Source: Erodium maritimum (lineage: Eukaryota > Streptophyta > Magnoliopsida > Geraniales > Geraniaceae). From it: a stretch of DNA of 64,000 bases. The stretch spans positions 13,406,001 through 13,470,000 of the forward strand of contig OY997588.1 of assembly GCA_963921825.1 (NCBI GenBank), written 5' to 3'. This document shows positions 12,053-22,795 of the stretch, piece by piece (position 1 is the stretch's first letter; each line of letters begins with the position of its first letter). The notes beneath the pieces were generated by a model. It worked only from the letters and a program-made list of their open reading frames with translations, searched no databases and had not been told where the DNA came from. Made by a program: the position numbers and the translations under genes.

Positions 12053-15000
12053 TCAAGAGGTACTACCATCTCCTTTATCTGATGGTAAGTTGGTTGATGG
12101 CTTCTTAGATGGGCTTGATTCTGATGAGGCTGTGCTCATGTTTACACGTTTCACTCCTCTTCCCACCACTCCAAGATGCATGACTCCCCCACCAGACCCA
12201 GACCCGTTTGTATGAGCAGTGGACACTGTTGAAGAGTCAAAACCAGCACTGCTATTAGCAGTACCAATCTGTGAAGATTTCATCACAGCTGCAGCTGGAG
12301 TTGTGGTCTTTTCACTTGCTCTTGCCTTAGCCGAAGCCAGCCCCAAGATATCTGCCAGGATTGATTTAGGGTTTGATGCCACCTGCTGTAGATCTTCGAG
12401 CTGCAGCGTCGAGATATGAATTATTAAATCAGGCAGAATACAAAATTGTTCTTCCTATATTGTAGAGAGCCAGATTATGCTTACCTTCTTTTCTAGCTCA
12501 CTGGAGAGGCCAGTGAGTGTTTCAATCTCTGCTTCATTATCCATAACAGTAATCTCAGAAATATTGGAGGACTGCTCAACACCTTGGTCTGATTCTGGAG
12601 CAGTAGATGACGAAGCTGGTCCTGAAGAACCCTTTACTTGATTAACAAGCCGCTGCACCCTAGACTTGCAAACAGAAATAGCCTTCTGGCAATATGGAAT
12701 GGCTTCCTCAGGTCTACAGCCAACCTCCAGGCATAAGCATATTCTGAAGTTCCTAAACAATTCAGTCAAGGTAGTGACAGAGACAGTGTGAAATAATACA
12801 ACATAAAATCCTAAAACTTAAAATTCCTAAACTAGAAACTATGATGCTGGTTAAATTTCAAAGCAGAATACAATGAACACATTGAGATAATGTCTAGATA
12901 TTTCAACCATGAAAAGGATACAATTCAGCTATCTGTCGACTGTCTGGTTCCACCAACCGTTCTAAAATGGACAGTGCTTTCTGGTAGTCGCTAAGAGAAG
13001 TTTCGATGTCCTCTATGAGAAAGAAAAGCAGGGCATGCATAAGTATCCAAAAAAATAATGAAGGTTGGGAGGCAAAGGGAGATTGGAACAATCGAAAAAG
13101 AATCTTCACCAGAATAAATTATATGAGAAGAAAACTCAATCAACCAACTCAAACGCATATACAAACCTCTTTCCAACGCAACTTCAGCTAATGCCGATAA
13201 TATGTCCACTTTCTCGATTGTGTCCACTGGATTTTTCTCCACAATTGCCCTTGCAACATCTAGCATTTTCCATGCCAAATCTAGGTCAGACTCATCATCG
13301 TCTGCATCTGGCAGGTCATCAACATCACTATCCTCATCTTCTTGGTCTTTCCCGTCAGAATCTATCTCGAATAAAAATGCAAGCACAGAAAACATTGAGA
13401 AGCTATGAGTAGTGTTATAATTTGACAGTACAAAATTATAATCGAAACACTTCTGTCAGCAACATTATCCTTGGCACCGTCTTATTGGTCTTTCCCACAT
13501 GATATGGTCTCACATTAGAGTATCCAGTAAGGAATAGACATATAAGAGTGCGAACCAGTTGTTACGGTCGCTTGTTTAGTGTATCCGGTTTGAGGTGAAT
13601 ATTCTCAGATAAAAAAATTCTCAAACCAGAAACGCTATTTTCTCAAACTATATATTCTCAAAGTAAACTGATGCTTTCTCAAACTTTTTTTTTCTTCAAA
13701 CTGGGATGCTATTTTCTCAACCATGTTCGCGATTTTCTCAAACCATATTTGGGGTTCGCAGGTTCACACCGTAAGGGAGGTTCGCACCTATATTGTCCCC
13801 CTAGACATATATATAAGTAATGAAGTGTATACAATAACACCATTTACAAATGCATTACACACACAAAGGATCTTTTCCACCATCATAGTGCACATGTACC
13901 AATAACAATTATAAACTACTCAAATTCCAGTGTTTTGTTTTAACTTGAGTACTGTTATTTACAGTCGCGAATGTCAATCTATACGAGATGATGAGGAGCT
14001 GGTTCTTACAGCTAATACCAACTCTTATTAATAGGACAGATAAGCAAAAATTGAAATTTCATGTCACAATAAATGTCAGACTTCATATGAACCGATAATA
14101 TTTTTTGACCAGTAGATTTAGAATCCCCTCCATCACTGGATATGACACAAAAATTATTCAGCCTATTGAACGCATATGAGATGGTTAAAGGATATAGAGG
14201 TCAAAAAGTGCATCAGAAAGAGTATGTAGTTCACAATATATTACTAAATGATTAAAAAAAAGTCATCACTATTGGTTTCCTTCAAATCCGTCATTGAAAT
14301 GCAATCTATGCTTTAAATGGTCAATTTCAAGATGATTAAACCTAGCCAAAAAAAGAAACTATTACATTCTATCGCCATAAAGAAGTACAAAAAAAGACTT
14401 GAGTAGAGAACTAAAGACATGAGAATCAGTAGACTCGTGCACATGCAGATAAAGGCCATGACATATACCCTTTAGGACATCTCCAGCACACACCAAGTGA
14501 CAACTTTTCTGGGTCCTTACCATCAAAACTCAATAACTTAAACATATGATTGGCCATCACGAGATAATTACAAGAAAGATTAACAAAGCATATCAGTACA
14601 CAACAGAATGCAGGACAACTAGACATAACATTTTATTCCAAAAATGATGGAAAGCGAACTTATTCACGTTTAGGAGGTCAAGTGAAATTTAGAATAGATA
14701 ATGTGACACACAGACTGCTGTTTAATTAAATACCAAAGTTGAAAAACATATGAAGGTGAAGTTCTTCTCTTCCTATTGCATTGAATAGATAATACCCTCT
14801 TCAACTGCTAAAATTGCGTAACATGCATAAACACATGTCTACTCTTTCACATCATAGTAACCCTTATGGTCTTGTAGACTAAAATCTTGTTTTTATAGTT
14901 CCATGAGATGCAAATCTTAAGGAATTCATTTAAAAATACTCATATAGTGGAAAAAATTTAGCAACCGGTTTGCAAAAGATCGAAATGTGGGTAAACTAAG

Positions 15001-16106
15001 ACGATTCTTTTGTTTCACATTATGTGTTTAAATACTTTAGACCTGTGACAGGCACAGGGATACAGTTGCAAAATTACAATTTAACAAGCAATTACATACA
15101 TGTATGACATATTGCAAGTCAAATAAAATTAAATGAATATCACGATGAGATTATGTAAATTGGCAACTAACCATCATCTTTTGCTTCCTTTTTATTTGAA
15201 CTAGCATCTTGCTCAGCGTTGCTTGAAGCAGAGGCCATCGATGATTCACCATTCACAGCTTTCTTAAGAGATGCATCTTTCTCAGAGCCTTGTTCAGGTC
15301 CCTCTTCCTTCTTGGGCATAGCACCCAAAGGATCAGCTTCATCCTGAGCTTTGTACAGCAGCGCACATCCATATTTATAGTAGGCTTTCACACACTCAAT
15401 AGCAAGCTCACCATGTTGAGCCACTCTGGATATCAAGAAGCATAATCTTAATGTCTTAAACACGGTAAAACAATAAGAACTCGGTGATTAATAATTTCCA
15501 TTTGCTAGGAATCAAAGCTAGCTTAGTACTTTGAGAATGCACACCACACCAACAAATCTGAATCCATTTTCTCTATAAACGAACTTTTACCGACAAATTA
15601 ACCAGTTAACCTGCACTGACCAACTGTTAGGGTTCATGAACTAAATTTTACAGGAGAAAAAAAAACTGCCGTATACAACAAAACCCTAGAAAATCAGACC
15701 AGTCAACATAAAAGCGGTGGCAAACTGATAAAAGAGATCACGATGAGATTTGAAAAGTGGAAGAGAATTGAAACCCTAACCTGATCTCCAGAGCACGGCT
15801 GAAGCAATCAGTGGCCTCACACAAATCATTTTCCTTGATGGCCTGGGATCCCTTGGCCATCAATTCGTCAGCTAACTCGAGAGATTTCTCAGGATTTCCT
15901 TGGGAAGAATTAGCTGAAGTTTCAGCATTGTTGGTGGTGACGGTGGAGGAGGTGGCGTTGAGGTTGTTGCAGGTGGACTCAGTACCTCCCAGGGCGGTTG
16001 ATTCCATAGTGGCTTCATTGGAAGTCTCGGCCCAGGCGACCGGAGGTGGCGGAGGGGCCATTGTGGCTGAGGTTTCCGATTGGGACTCTTCTTCCACCAT
16101 GGTCAT
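12053..16106 (-). CDS. NASP: NASP-type histone H3 chaperone (TPR protein)
   Basis: Six exons join in phase into 493 residues: 16106-15781, 15425-15172, 13361-13167, 13012-12922, 12752-12485 and 12400-12053. The N-terminus is Ser/Thr-rich. TPR-like helices follow at about 75-130 (LADELMAKGSQAIKENDL; ELAIECVKAYYKYGCALL). An acidic stretch comes next (EDEDSDVDDLPDADDDESDL, about 195-225). The SHNi-TPR part spans about 225-325 (DYQKALSILERLV; IAELNFRICLCLE; AIPYCQKAISVCKSRVQRL). A coiled coil and a basic C-terminal tail (GVVGRGVKRVN; SPSKKP) end the protein. The TPR-plus-acidic-loop design is that of NASP/Sim3, which keeps soluble H3-H4 or CENP-A-type H3 for nuclear delivery. Length matches the Arabidopsis protein as I remember it. 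Intron 2 is long (1.8 kb) and carries a dispersed repeat. Confidence 0.93.
13560..13800 (+). repeat. Dispersed repeat in NASP intron 2
   Basis: A run of variants of TTCTCAAAC and CTATTTTCTCAAAC is followed by TTGGGGTTCGCAGGTTCAC and GGAGGTTCGCACC. The same element, reverse-complemented and about 80-85 percent similar by eye, ends the window at 63800-64000, next to a TATATATA run in both places. It is a mobile repeat of unassigned class. Confidence 0.7.
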
Positions 16107-16379
16107 AACCGAGAAAGGGAAGCTGGGAGGGTTTCGGTGTTTGGCACTTCAGAAACCTCTTATGGCGGAAAAAAAATGGATAGGTGTAGAAAATACGTAC
16201 GCGAGGGAGACATAAAAGTAGCATTTCATATGGTTTGAGTAGAGCTGTTAGATTAAAAAATTAATATTTTAGTTCTTTTTTCGAATAATTTTTATCTCTA
16301 ATGTTATATTTTTATTAATTATTTGTTATTGACTATTCAAATAAATTAATATTAAAAAAGTGGAATAACCTAAGACCTA
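16107..16379. other. NASP upstream region
   Basis: AT-rich DNA upstream of the NASP start. I see no clear TATA box or other defined element. Confidence 0.35.
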
Positions 16380-17740
16380 CTGAGATTTGTCTCTCTCTTG
16401 CGTCGCTTACGCTGCTTGCATCGCCTATCACCATGCTTGTACTTCTGTTAGTCTTGTCTATCGTGCCTCTCCCTGTCAATCAGGACTCACCATCATCCGG
16501 TAGTCTTGTCCCCCTTCCTCTTGTTATGATCCTGCACCCAAAGGGTTTTGTGAACCCTACTCGGGAGAAGGTGAGAAGAAAGCCTCGCCAACCTCTCTCT
16601 CCGTCGTCTTCCTTCCCTACTCCGTTTATCGGCCCACTGCATCCTCCTCGTCTAAGGGAAAAATCATCTTTGTCGTTCAAACCTGGAGACGCGGCACCTC
16701 GTCCGAGAAACCCTATACCACTAAGCGGTCGGCCGATCACGTCCCGACCTCCCTCGGTTGTGCCTCCACACTTGATCTCAACCCTAACCTACCCATTGCA
16801 TCAATGTTATCAGTTGGGGCACACAGCTCTATCCTTTGTGGCCCTAGGGCTTTACGACTGACGGTGATGCTTTCCTCAACAGTCGATTTTTAGCCTCTTA
16901 CTTTAAATGACCTAGTTTGTTGAATGACCAAAAACCCTTTAGGTTTCTATCCATTTAAGGACATTTAGGAGGGGTAAAAGGGTACTTTTAGCCTCTTTTC
17001 TTCCCCTCCAAGCTAATAGGGACAAGTGTCCATATAGGGACCACTTGTCCTTAGCTAAAATTCCAGCACCTCTAATTAATCCAATTTAGTCGATAAAAAG
17101 TTCGGGTTTGACCAAAATTTGACTTTTCCAATATTACAGTCAAACGAAAGGAAATGGTCCAACTAAGCTAACCGTGAAGACGACTAAGCTTTTTGGGCCC
17201 CGGAAAGGTCCCGAACGACTCCCGGAGTCATCGGTTGACTTTTTCGGGCGAAAGTCAAACTTGACTAATAAACACCGGTTCGACCGGGGGCGGTTTTTAC
17301 AGTTCTTCACAGAGGTCTTGGTGATGTATGCATGAGGTGTTCCCACTGTTATCTCTTTTTGTTTTTTTGATTTTGTTTGCTTCTTGGCATTTAGTTCTGT
17401 TCTTGTTGCGGTTGTGATTTTGTTCAATCCGAGGACGGTTTATGTTCTTCTCTGAGGTTGCTTGTGGGTGATGTTTCTGCTCATCTCTGTCTTGTTCTGC
17501 CAAGTTGCTTTGTTTTCCTCATCCCTTAGTGGATGTATTTTTTTTCCTATCTCCTTGGGTTCTTAGTTTCTCCTATCCTGTCTTGTAACTTTCTTGTATT
17601 TGTGTCATTTTGTTTTGCTTGTATGGTCTCTGTAGCTAGAGCCTTTTGTCCTCTCTTTTCATCATTTGAAAAGAATGAGATTTATATATTGCTTTGCTGA
17701 TAAAATAAATCTCATCTTTTTTCCTTTTTTGACTGGACTA
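16380..17740 (+). mobile_element. Probable retroelement debris
   Basis: Composition changes sharply to a CT-rich stretch with a long non-conserved frame at 16433-16861. The right part (about 17310-17740) resembles the 3' UTR of plant LINEs: a GT/T-rich run, then GCTTTGCTGATAAAATAAA. The middle (16860-17300) ends GGCGGTTTTTACAGTTCTTCACA, similar to the end of the LTR element at 37074. I could not find target-site duplications or an intact domain, so the class is tentative. Confidence 0.35.
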
Positions 17741-18490
17741 GCATCACCCATAGTGCTGTTTTGATTATCCTTGCTGGGAGGTTTAAGGAAAAAAGAGTTG
17801 TGTTTTTGAATTCACGATTATATTTTGTGTGTATGTTGTTACTATAAGCATCGCCCATCGTACAATACCACCCCTAATATATCTAAATAATCTTGGTAGT
17901 GCACTTCACCGTCGTTTTTTACATAAAATAATAGTTTATTGTAAAATATTCAAAACGCGAATAGTTTTCTCATAATAATATTTTATTATTTTAACAAGGA
18001 AATTCTGTGTCACCTCATTGTACAAAGGTCAAATATCACATCATAACCCACATATATGAAAAGTATCGGATAGTAACAAGTTTTAATAATTAATTGTCAA
18101 AATATATCAAAATATGTTAAGTATGACTGATGAAAACTTAAACTTTTCGTTTATTCTCAAATCATACTGTAGACCTTTTGTTTATTCTTAAATCATAACG
18201 TAATTTTTTTTTTGTTTATTCTCAAATCATTACTCTTAAAAATAAACCTTTTGTAGTTACTCACCAAATAACCGTTAAATTTTTAGACAGAAAATATCAA
18301 AATTATGATCAACGTTACCACATGACAATTTACGTTTATTTAAGTTAAGATTTAGTGATAAACAAAAAAAAAGGATTAGGCGTGTCAAAAAAAAAAGGAT
18401 TAGTACATGGAGTAACCCTATTTTAATTAGAAAACTCAATTGGTGCAAGTTTAATTTTTCAAAGAGAAGCCAAAGTACTGGTTAAAAGGG
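17741..18490. other. Intergenic, AT-rich
   Basis: Very AT-rich spacer before the thylakoid-protein gene. Short direct repeats of TTTATTCTCAAATCATA-like sequence recur at about 18150-18235. I see no gene. Confidence 0.4.
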
Positions 18491-18628
18491 ATTGAAGGTG
18501 AGAGAAAAGGGCGATCCAATAGCAACGCATACACTTGGTGCAGCCTGTACTGTTGCAGATAAGCTGCCCTTGCTAAACCACATAATTTGCGGCCAGATTC
18601 ACAAGCAATGCCTCTCTCTCACTCAGCT

Positions 18629-19093
18629 ATGGCGTCCTCAGCAGTCTCACCTATCCTCTCACCCCGCCCACGCGCGCACATTGCGTCCTCAATTCCATCG
18701 CCGGCCGCTCGCAATACCGCCGCTCTGCCCAGCCGGAGGCAGCTACTGTTCCTCCTGACGGCGTCCACGACACTGACGGTCAGCCAGCTACCGTCCAAGG
18801 CGGAGAGCATCGGACTGTTCGGGCTGAGGAAGAAGCTGAAGAAGGTGGAGGAGGAGGCGGAGGAGATCGTGAAGGAAGGATTCGAGTCGGCGGAGAAAGG
18901 ACTGGAAGCTGCAGAGAAAGGAGTAGAGGCCGCGGAGAAAGGGATAGAGTCCGCCGAGAGAGAGGTGGAGGCTGCGGTGGGCTTCAGCGGATTCGCTCAG
19001 GCTGGGGTGGTCGCCGGAGCGGAGGTGGTTGGGGTTCTGGTGGCGACCTCCATCGTCAACAGCATTTTGGGGCCTCAGAGATCAACATCATGA
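18629..19093 (+). CDS. Thylakoid-targeted helical repeat protein, function unknown
   Basis: A single-exon frame of 154 residues from ATG at 18629, which is followed by GCG and opens a Ser/Ala-rich transit peptide. Upstream in-frame ATGs at 18587 and 18608 are possible but give an unusual leader. Residues 1-35 look like a stromal transit peptide. RRQLLFLLTASTTLTVSQLP then resembles a twin-arginine lumenal signal or anchor, with a likely cut after SKA. The mature part is a charged helix with a repeated unit: ESAEKGL, EAAEKGV, EAAEKGI, ESAEREV. A C-terminal hydrophobic segment (GVVAGAEVVGVLVATSIV) could cross the membrane. I recognise the layout as a plant chloroplast protein but cannot name it. 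The next gene, HCF164, is also a thylakoid protein. Confidence 0.8.
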   Translation: MASSAVSPILSPRPRAHIASSIPSPAARNTAALPSRRQLLFLLTASTTLTVSQLPSKAESIGLFGLRKKLKKVEEEAEEIVKEGFESAEKGLEAAEKGVEAAEKGIESAEREVEAAVGFSGFAQAGVVAGAEVVGVLVATSIVNSILGPQRSTS

Positions 19094-19460
19094 TCTAAAC
19101 AAAGCATTGTTTTGTAATCAAATTTCAATTTCTCTTCGAACTTGTACTTTGTGATTTGTAATTCAGGTTCTGTATTTAGTTTTGTTAAATCCATGAAACA
19201 ATTGGTAGCCGTAGAAAGCCTCAATTCTCTATTTCTCTGATTGCGTTTCTCGGCTCCCAAACACCCAAGCTGCACCAGGATTGAACACTCGAGCTTCAAA
19301 CACGTGGCTCAATCTTGACCTCATATGTATAATAATACAAGGAGAATACAAGCAACGTCTACTAAACTAAAATTCGTATTATCATTTATCAGTGCGACTC
19401 TTATCAGCAGCGAAACCGAAACAGGCGAAAGCCGCAGCTGAGCTTGAAATTTCGAAGAAA

Positions 19461-21649
19461 ATGGCTGCTCCTCGTCTCGGTCTGGTCTCAAACCCCGTCC
19501 ACCTCCATGGATTCCGATCGTTTTCCCCTTCTCTCCGATCACCCAACCTTCCCTTGACCTCCATTAACCACCGCCACAACAGCACCGCGCGACTCAAATT
19601 TCCTGTTGTTGTAGCGTGCCAATCCAACCCCGACCCCGACGATTCCTCTGCAACCGTAATGTCCCTGTCTTCTCTGTTTCTCTGGTTGATTCTCGCAGCT
19701 GATCTGTTGTTTTGTGGCTGTATGTTGCAGGTAACGGAGGTTGCGGAGGAGACGGGTTCGTCTGGGGATGTTGGGTTGTCTGAATTCCCCAACAAAGAGA
19801 TCAACAAGCGAATTGCGCTGTTCTCTATGCTCGGAGCTGTGGGGCTCTTCGCGTCGTCGAGATTGGATTTCGGTGTTTCTCTCAAGGACCTTTCTGCTGC
19901 CGCTCAGCCGTATGAAGTGGTTTGTACCTCAATTCCCAGTTATTTATTTGTCATTGTTCTTTCCCATTTATTATTTTCTGCTCTTTTTATCTTCTTGGGT
20001 TGGTTTTCTGGTTTGAGTATTCATGTTTATAATTGGGATAACGCCCATTCTTAGTCCAGTTAGAAAAGTCATTTGCATTTTCTACATGAGGTCGACCTTT
20101 CGTAATAGATCATATCACAAAGTTGGTGCATGTTTTAAAAAATACCAAACACGAGTAAAATAGGCGTTAAAAAAGTGATTTTCCTTGTAAAAAATACCAC
20201 TTTATGTTACTCCGTGTAACAAAATACCATCTTTGTTATAGGATCTGTGACGAAAGATTGACCTCAGTTAGGGAATAACTAAAAGTCAGAGAAGGTCCGG
20301 AAACAACATTTTCCCTTTATAATTCACAAAAAAAAATTCAATGCAGATTTTTTTCTCTCTGTATTCTTTCCCTGTGTAATGCTCTCATTGGGGCTTTTGA
20401 TAAGAATAAGGATAGTTGACTGAGGATTGGGGAAGTCAAGTAGTCATCCCTTTGTACTCTCTTTACTGAGAGGAATTGTGATCATTCACAATTTACAGTA
20501 TCACCATGCTATTATTTTGGTGTTCTCAATCTTCTCTTTAATGGACTCAATTTGGTTATTCAAAGAAGTTGCTTATAATCTACATTTGTGCCATCAGTGT
20601 CTTAGTTCGACGTCTATTAGAAGCATGGGAGTGATCTTAGTTATGCCCATCAACCAGCTGATGCAAAATATCTTCTTTTTTTCTGTAATGCCACCAACTA
20701 GTTGAAGTACAGAAAATAAAGTACTTCATTTGAATGAAAACTGTAGTAGTGAAAGCCAAAGAGTTCTTTTTCTTTTTGAAGAATGCTGTGTATAGTCCCT
20801 CAAGTGTACAAATTGTTTCGATTTAGTTCGTGAACTATGTGTCCTTCCAATTCAGTCATTCAACTATCCGAACTGTTATGATTTAGAACCTGGATTAGCT
20901 TGCCTCATCAGCACCACATAGATAATAAAATGACAGGATGAGAATGTTTTGGATGATTGTGGGACTAAGTTAGAACAAAATAAAATTTGGAGACTAAATT
21001 GATGCAAGACCAAACTCAGACTGAGTCGGAAGACAGCAAACACTTTAGGGACTAAATTGTAACACTTACTTTTCTGTTCTTTTCTTTCTCTAATCATTTC
21101 CCGCTTGTTATCTAGGCTTTGTCAAACGGGAAGCCTACTGTAGTGGAATTTTATGCAGATTGGTGTGAAGTATGCAAGGAATTGGCTCCAGATGTTTACA
21201 AAGTCGAGCAGCAGTATAAGTAACAATCTTCTGAATTCTCTGTTTGGTTACAATAGTATTCATGTATATATACTCTTTCAGCAACAGTTGACCAAAGTTT
21301 TACAACTTTGACCTCCTGGTGGTTTCTCATATAGGCCACAATATAATGCCAATGACCGTTTTTTAGGGGGCGTGTCAATTTTGTTATGCTAAATGTTGAC
21401 AACACAAAGTGGGAGCAAGAGCTTGATGAATTTGGAGTTGAGGGTATTCCACACTTTGCATTCTTGGATGGAGGAGGGAACGAGGAAGGTAATATAGTAG
21501 GCAGGCTTCCAAAGCAGTACCTTATTGAGAATGTGGACGCCCTTGCTCGTGGGGAAGCATCCATACCTCATTCCCGTGTCAGGGGAGATTATTCAAATGC
21601 TGAATTCAGGAAAGTGCATCAAGTTGATGATCCAAGGAGCCATGGCTAG
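19461..21649 (+). CDS. HCF164: Thioredoxin-like protein HCF164, chloroplast thylakoid
   Basis: Four exons, 19461-19655, 19731-19919, 21116-21219 and 21367-21649, join in phase into 256 residues. An N-terminal transit peptide (about 1-60) is followed by one membrane anchor ([17 protein letters not shown]). The thioredoxin fold has the active site W-C-E-V-C in [20 protein letters not shown]. The cis-proline loop reads [12 protein letters not shown], and the C-terminal half contains [13 protein letters not shown] and [15 protein letters not shown]164 is the lumen-facing thioredoxin that, with CcdA, passes reducing power across the thylakoid membrane for cytochrome b6f assembly (family knowledge). 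Length is close to the Arabidopsis protein (about 260). Intron 2 is 1.2 kb and contains repeat sequence. Confidence 0.95.
20780..21080. repeat. Degenerate inverted-repeat element in HCF164 intron 2
   Basis: The left edge reads TATAGTCCCTCAAGTGTACA. The right edge, reverse-complemented, reads TTACAATTTAGTCCCTAAAG. Related AGTCCCT/GGACTAA motifs recur inside. This resembles old non-autonomous DNA elements, but boundaries and target-site duplication are not clear. Confidence 0.4.
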
Positions 21650-21849
21650 ATGTCGCCTCTCTATTGGGGAAGGACCATTTATCTGTCACTTAAAATACAT
21701 ACATACACGAGGTACTCTTTCTCCTGCCTATGTTATTATACTTGCAGTATAGCTGGTTGCAAACTTCATTCTTACTATTTAGTTAGAACTATTACAGAAG
21801 AGAATGTAGGTGTATTTTGAGTGCTTTCTCTCCTTGATACCATCATCTC

Positions 21850-22295
21850 TTTTTAGGGTTAATTGCATATAGTTGTTGCGTTTTTACGTCTTTTGCACAT
21901 AACTATCCCCAACTTTAGACTTTTACATATAGGTACCTAAACTTTCACAAAAAAAATACGCACATCTCTTTTTTGTCTGAAAATGATAAAAATGCCCTTG
22001 ACCATAATCTAAAAAGGACTCTATAAGTCATAACTACCAAAAACAGTTTGATTAGATGTAGAAAACTGTTGAGTGGATGTAAAAGGACCTTTTAAAAGAT
22101 GAAACTATTAAAAAGACGAAAAAATGGTGCTTTTTGAGACTAAGGTCAAGGGCATTTCATCGTTTTCTGACAAAAAAATAGAGCTAGCTGTATTTATTTT
22201 ATAAGTTTAGGTAGTCGTCAATAACGTTATAAAGTTTGGGATATTTATCTGCAAAAGACGTATAATACGCGCTATCTATCTGCAGTTAACCCCGC
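21850..22295. mobile_element. Non-autonomous inverted-repeat DNA element (MITE or MULE-like)
   Basis: The left end reads GGGTTAATTGCATATAG and later ACGTCTTTTGCACATAACTA. The right end, reverse-complemented, reads GGGGTTAACTGCAGATAG and ACGTCTTTTGCAGATAAAT. The arms are imperfect and about 65 bases long. The flanks TCTTTTTAG and CGCTTTTAG could be a decayed 9-base target duplication (7 of 9 match). No reading frame lies inside. Confidence 0.55.
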
Positions 22296-22795
22296 TTTTA
22301 GCTTGTTTGAACTTTCTTTTTGAAAATAGCTTGTTTGAACTCGGAAATAGACATTTATATGGAATGTGATTATTTTATGATGTAGAATTGTTCATCTTGT
22401 CATAAGGAAGTGTAGCAATTTGTCCAGAAGTATTGTTTTGTTGGCTAAATATCAGTATTGATTCAACCATATTTTATCTGCAGGTTCATTTGTGGCACAT
22501 TTAAACTGGTTATGTAGTGTTCAGTTCACTTGGCAGGAATCTGTAACAATACACTTCTGTTTTTAACTCCTAAGATGAGTTCATTTCTTTCTTTCAAATC
22601 CTTTGTTTGTATTGCAAGGAGGTTCTGTCATGTCTGAAAATGGAAAAAAAGAGAAATTTGAAGTGTTGTACTGAGGGAAAACTGATACTCCAAACAAGTA
22701 ACAAAGTTGTGTGAGATCAAAATGGATAGTGACAATTCTTTGTGGTGATAAAACTCTAAAATAATATTCACAAGGTGAATACAAAGATGTGGAAA

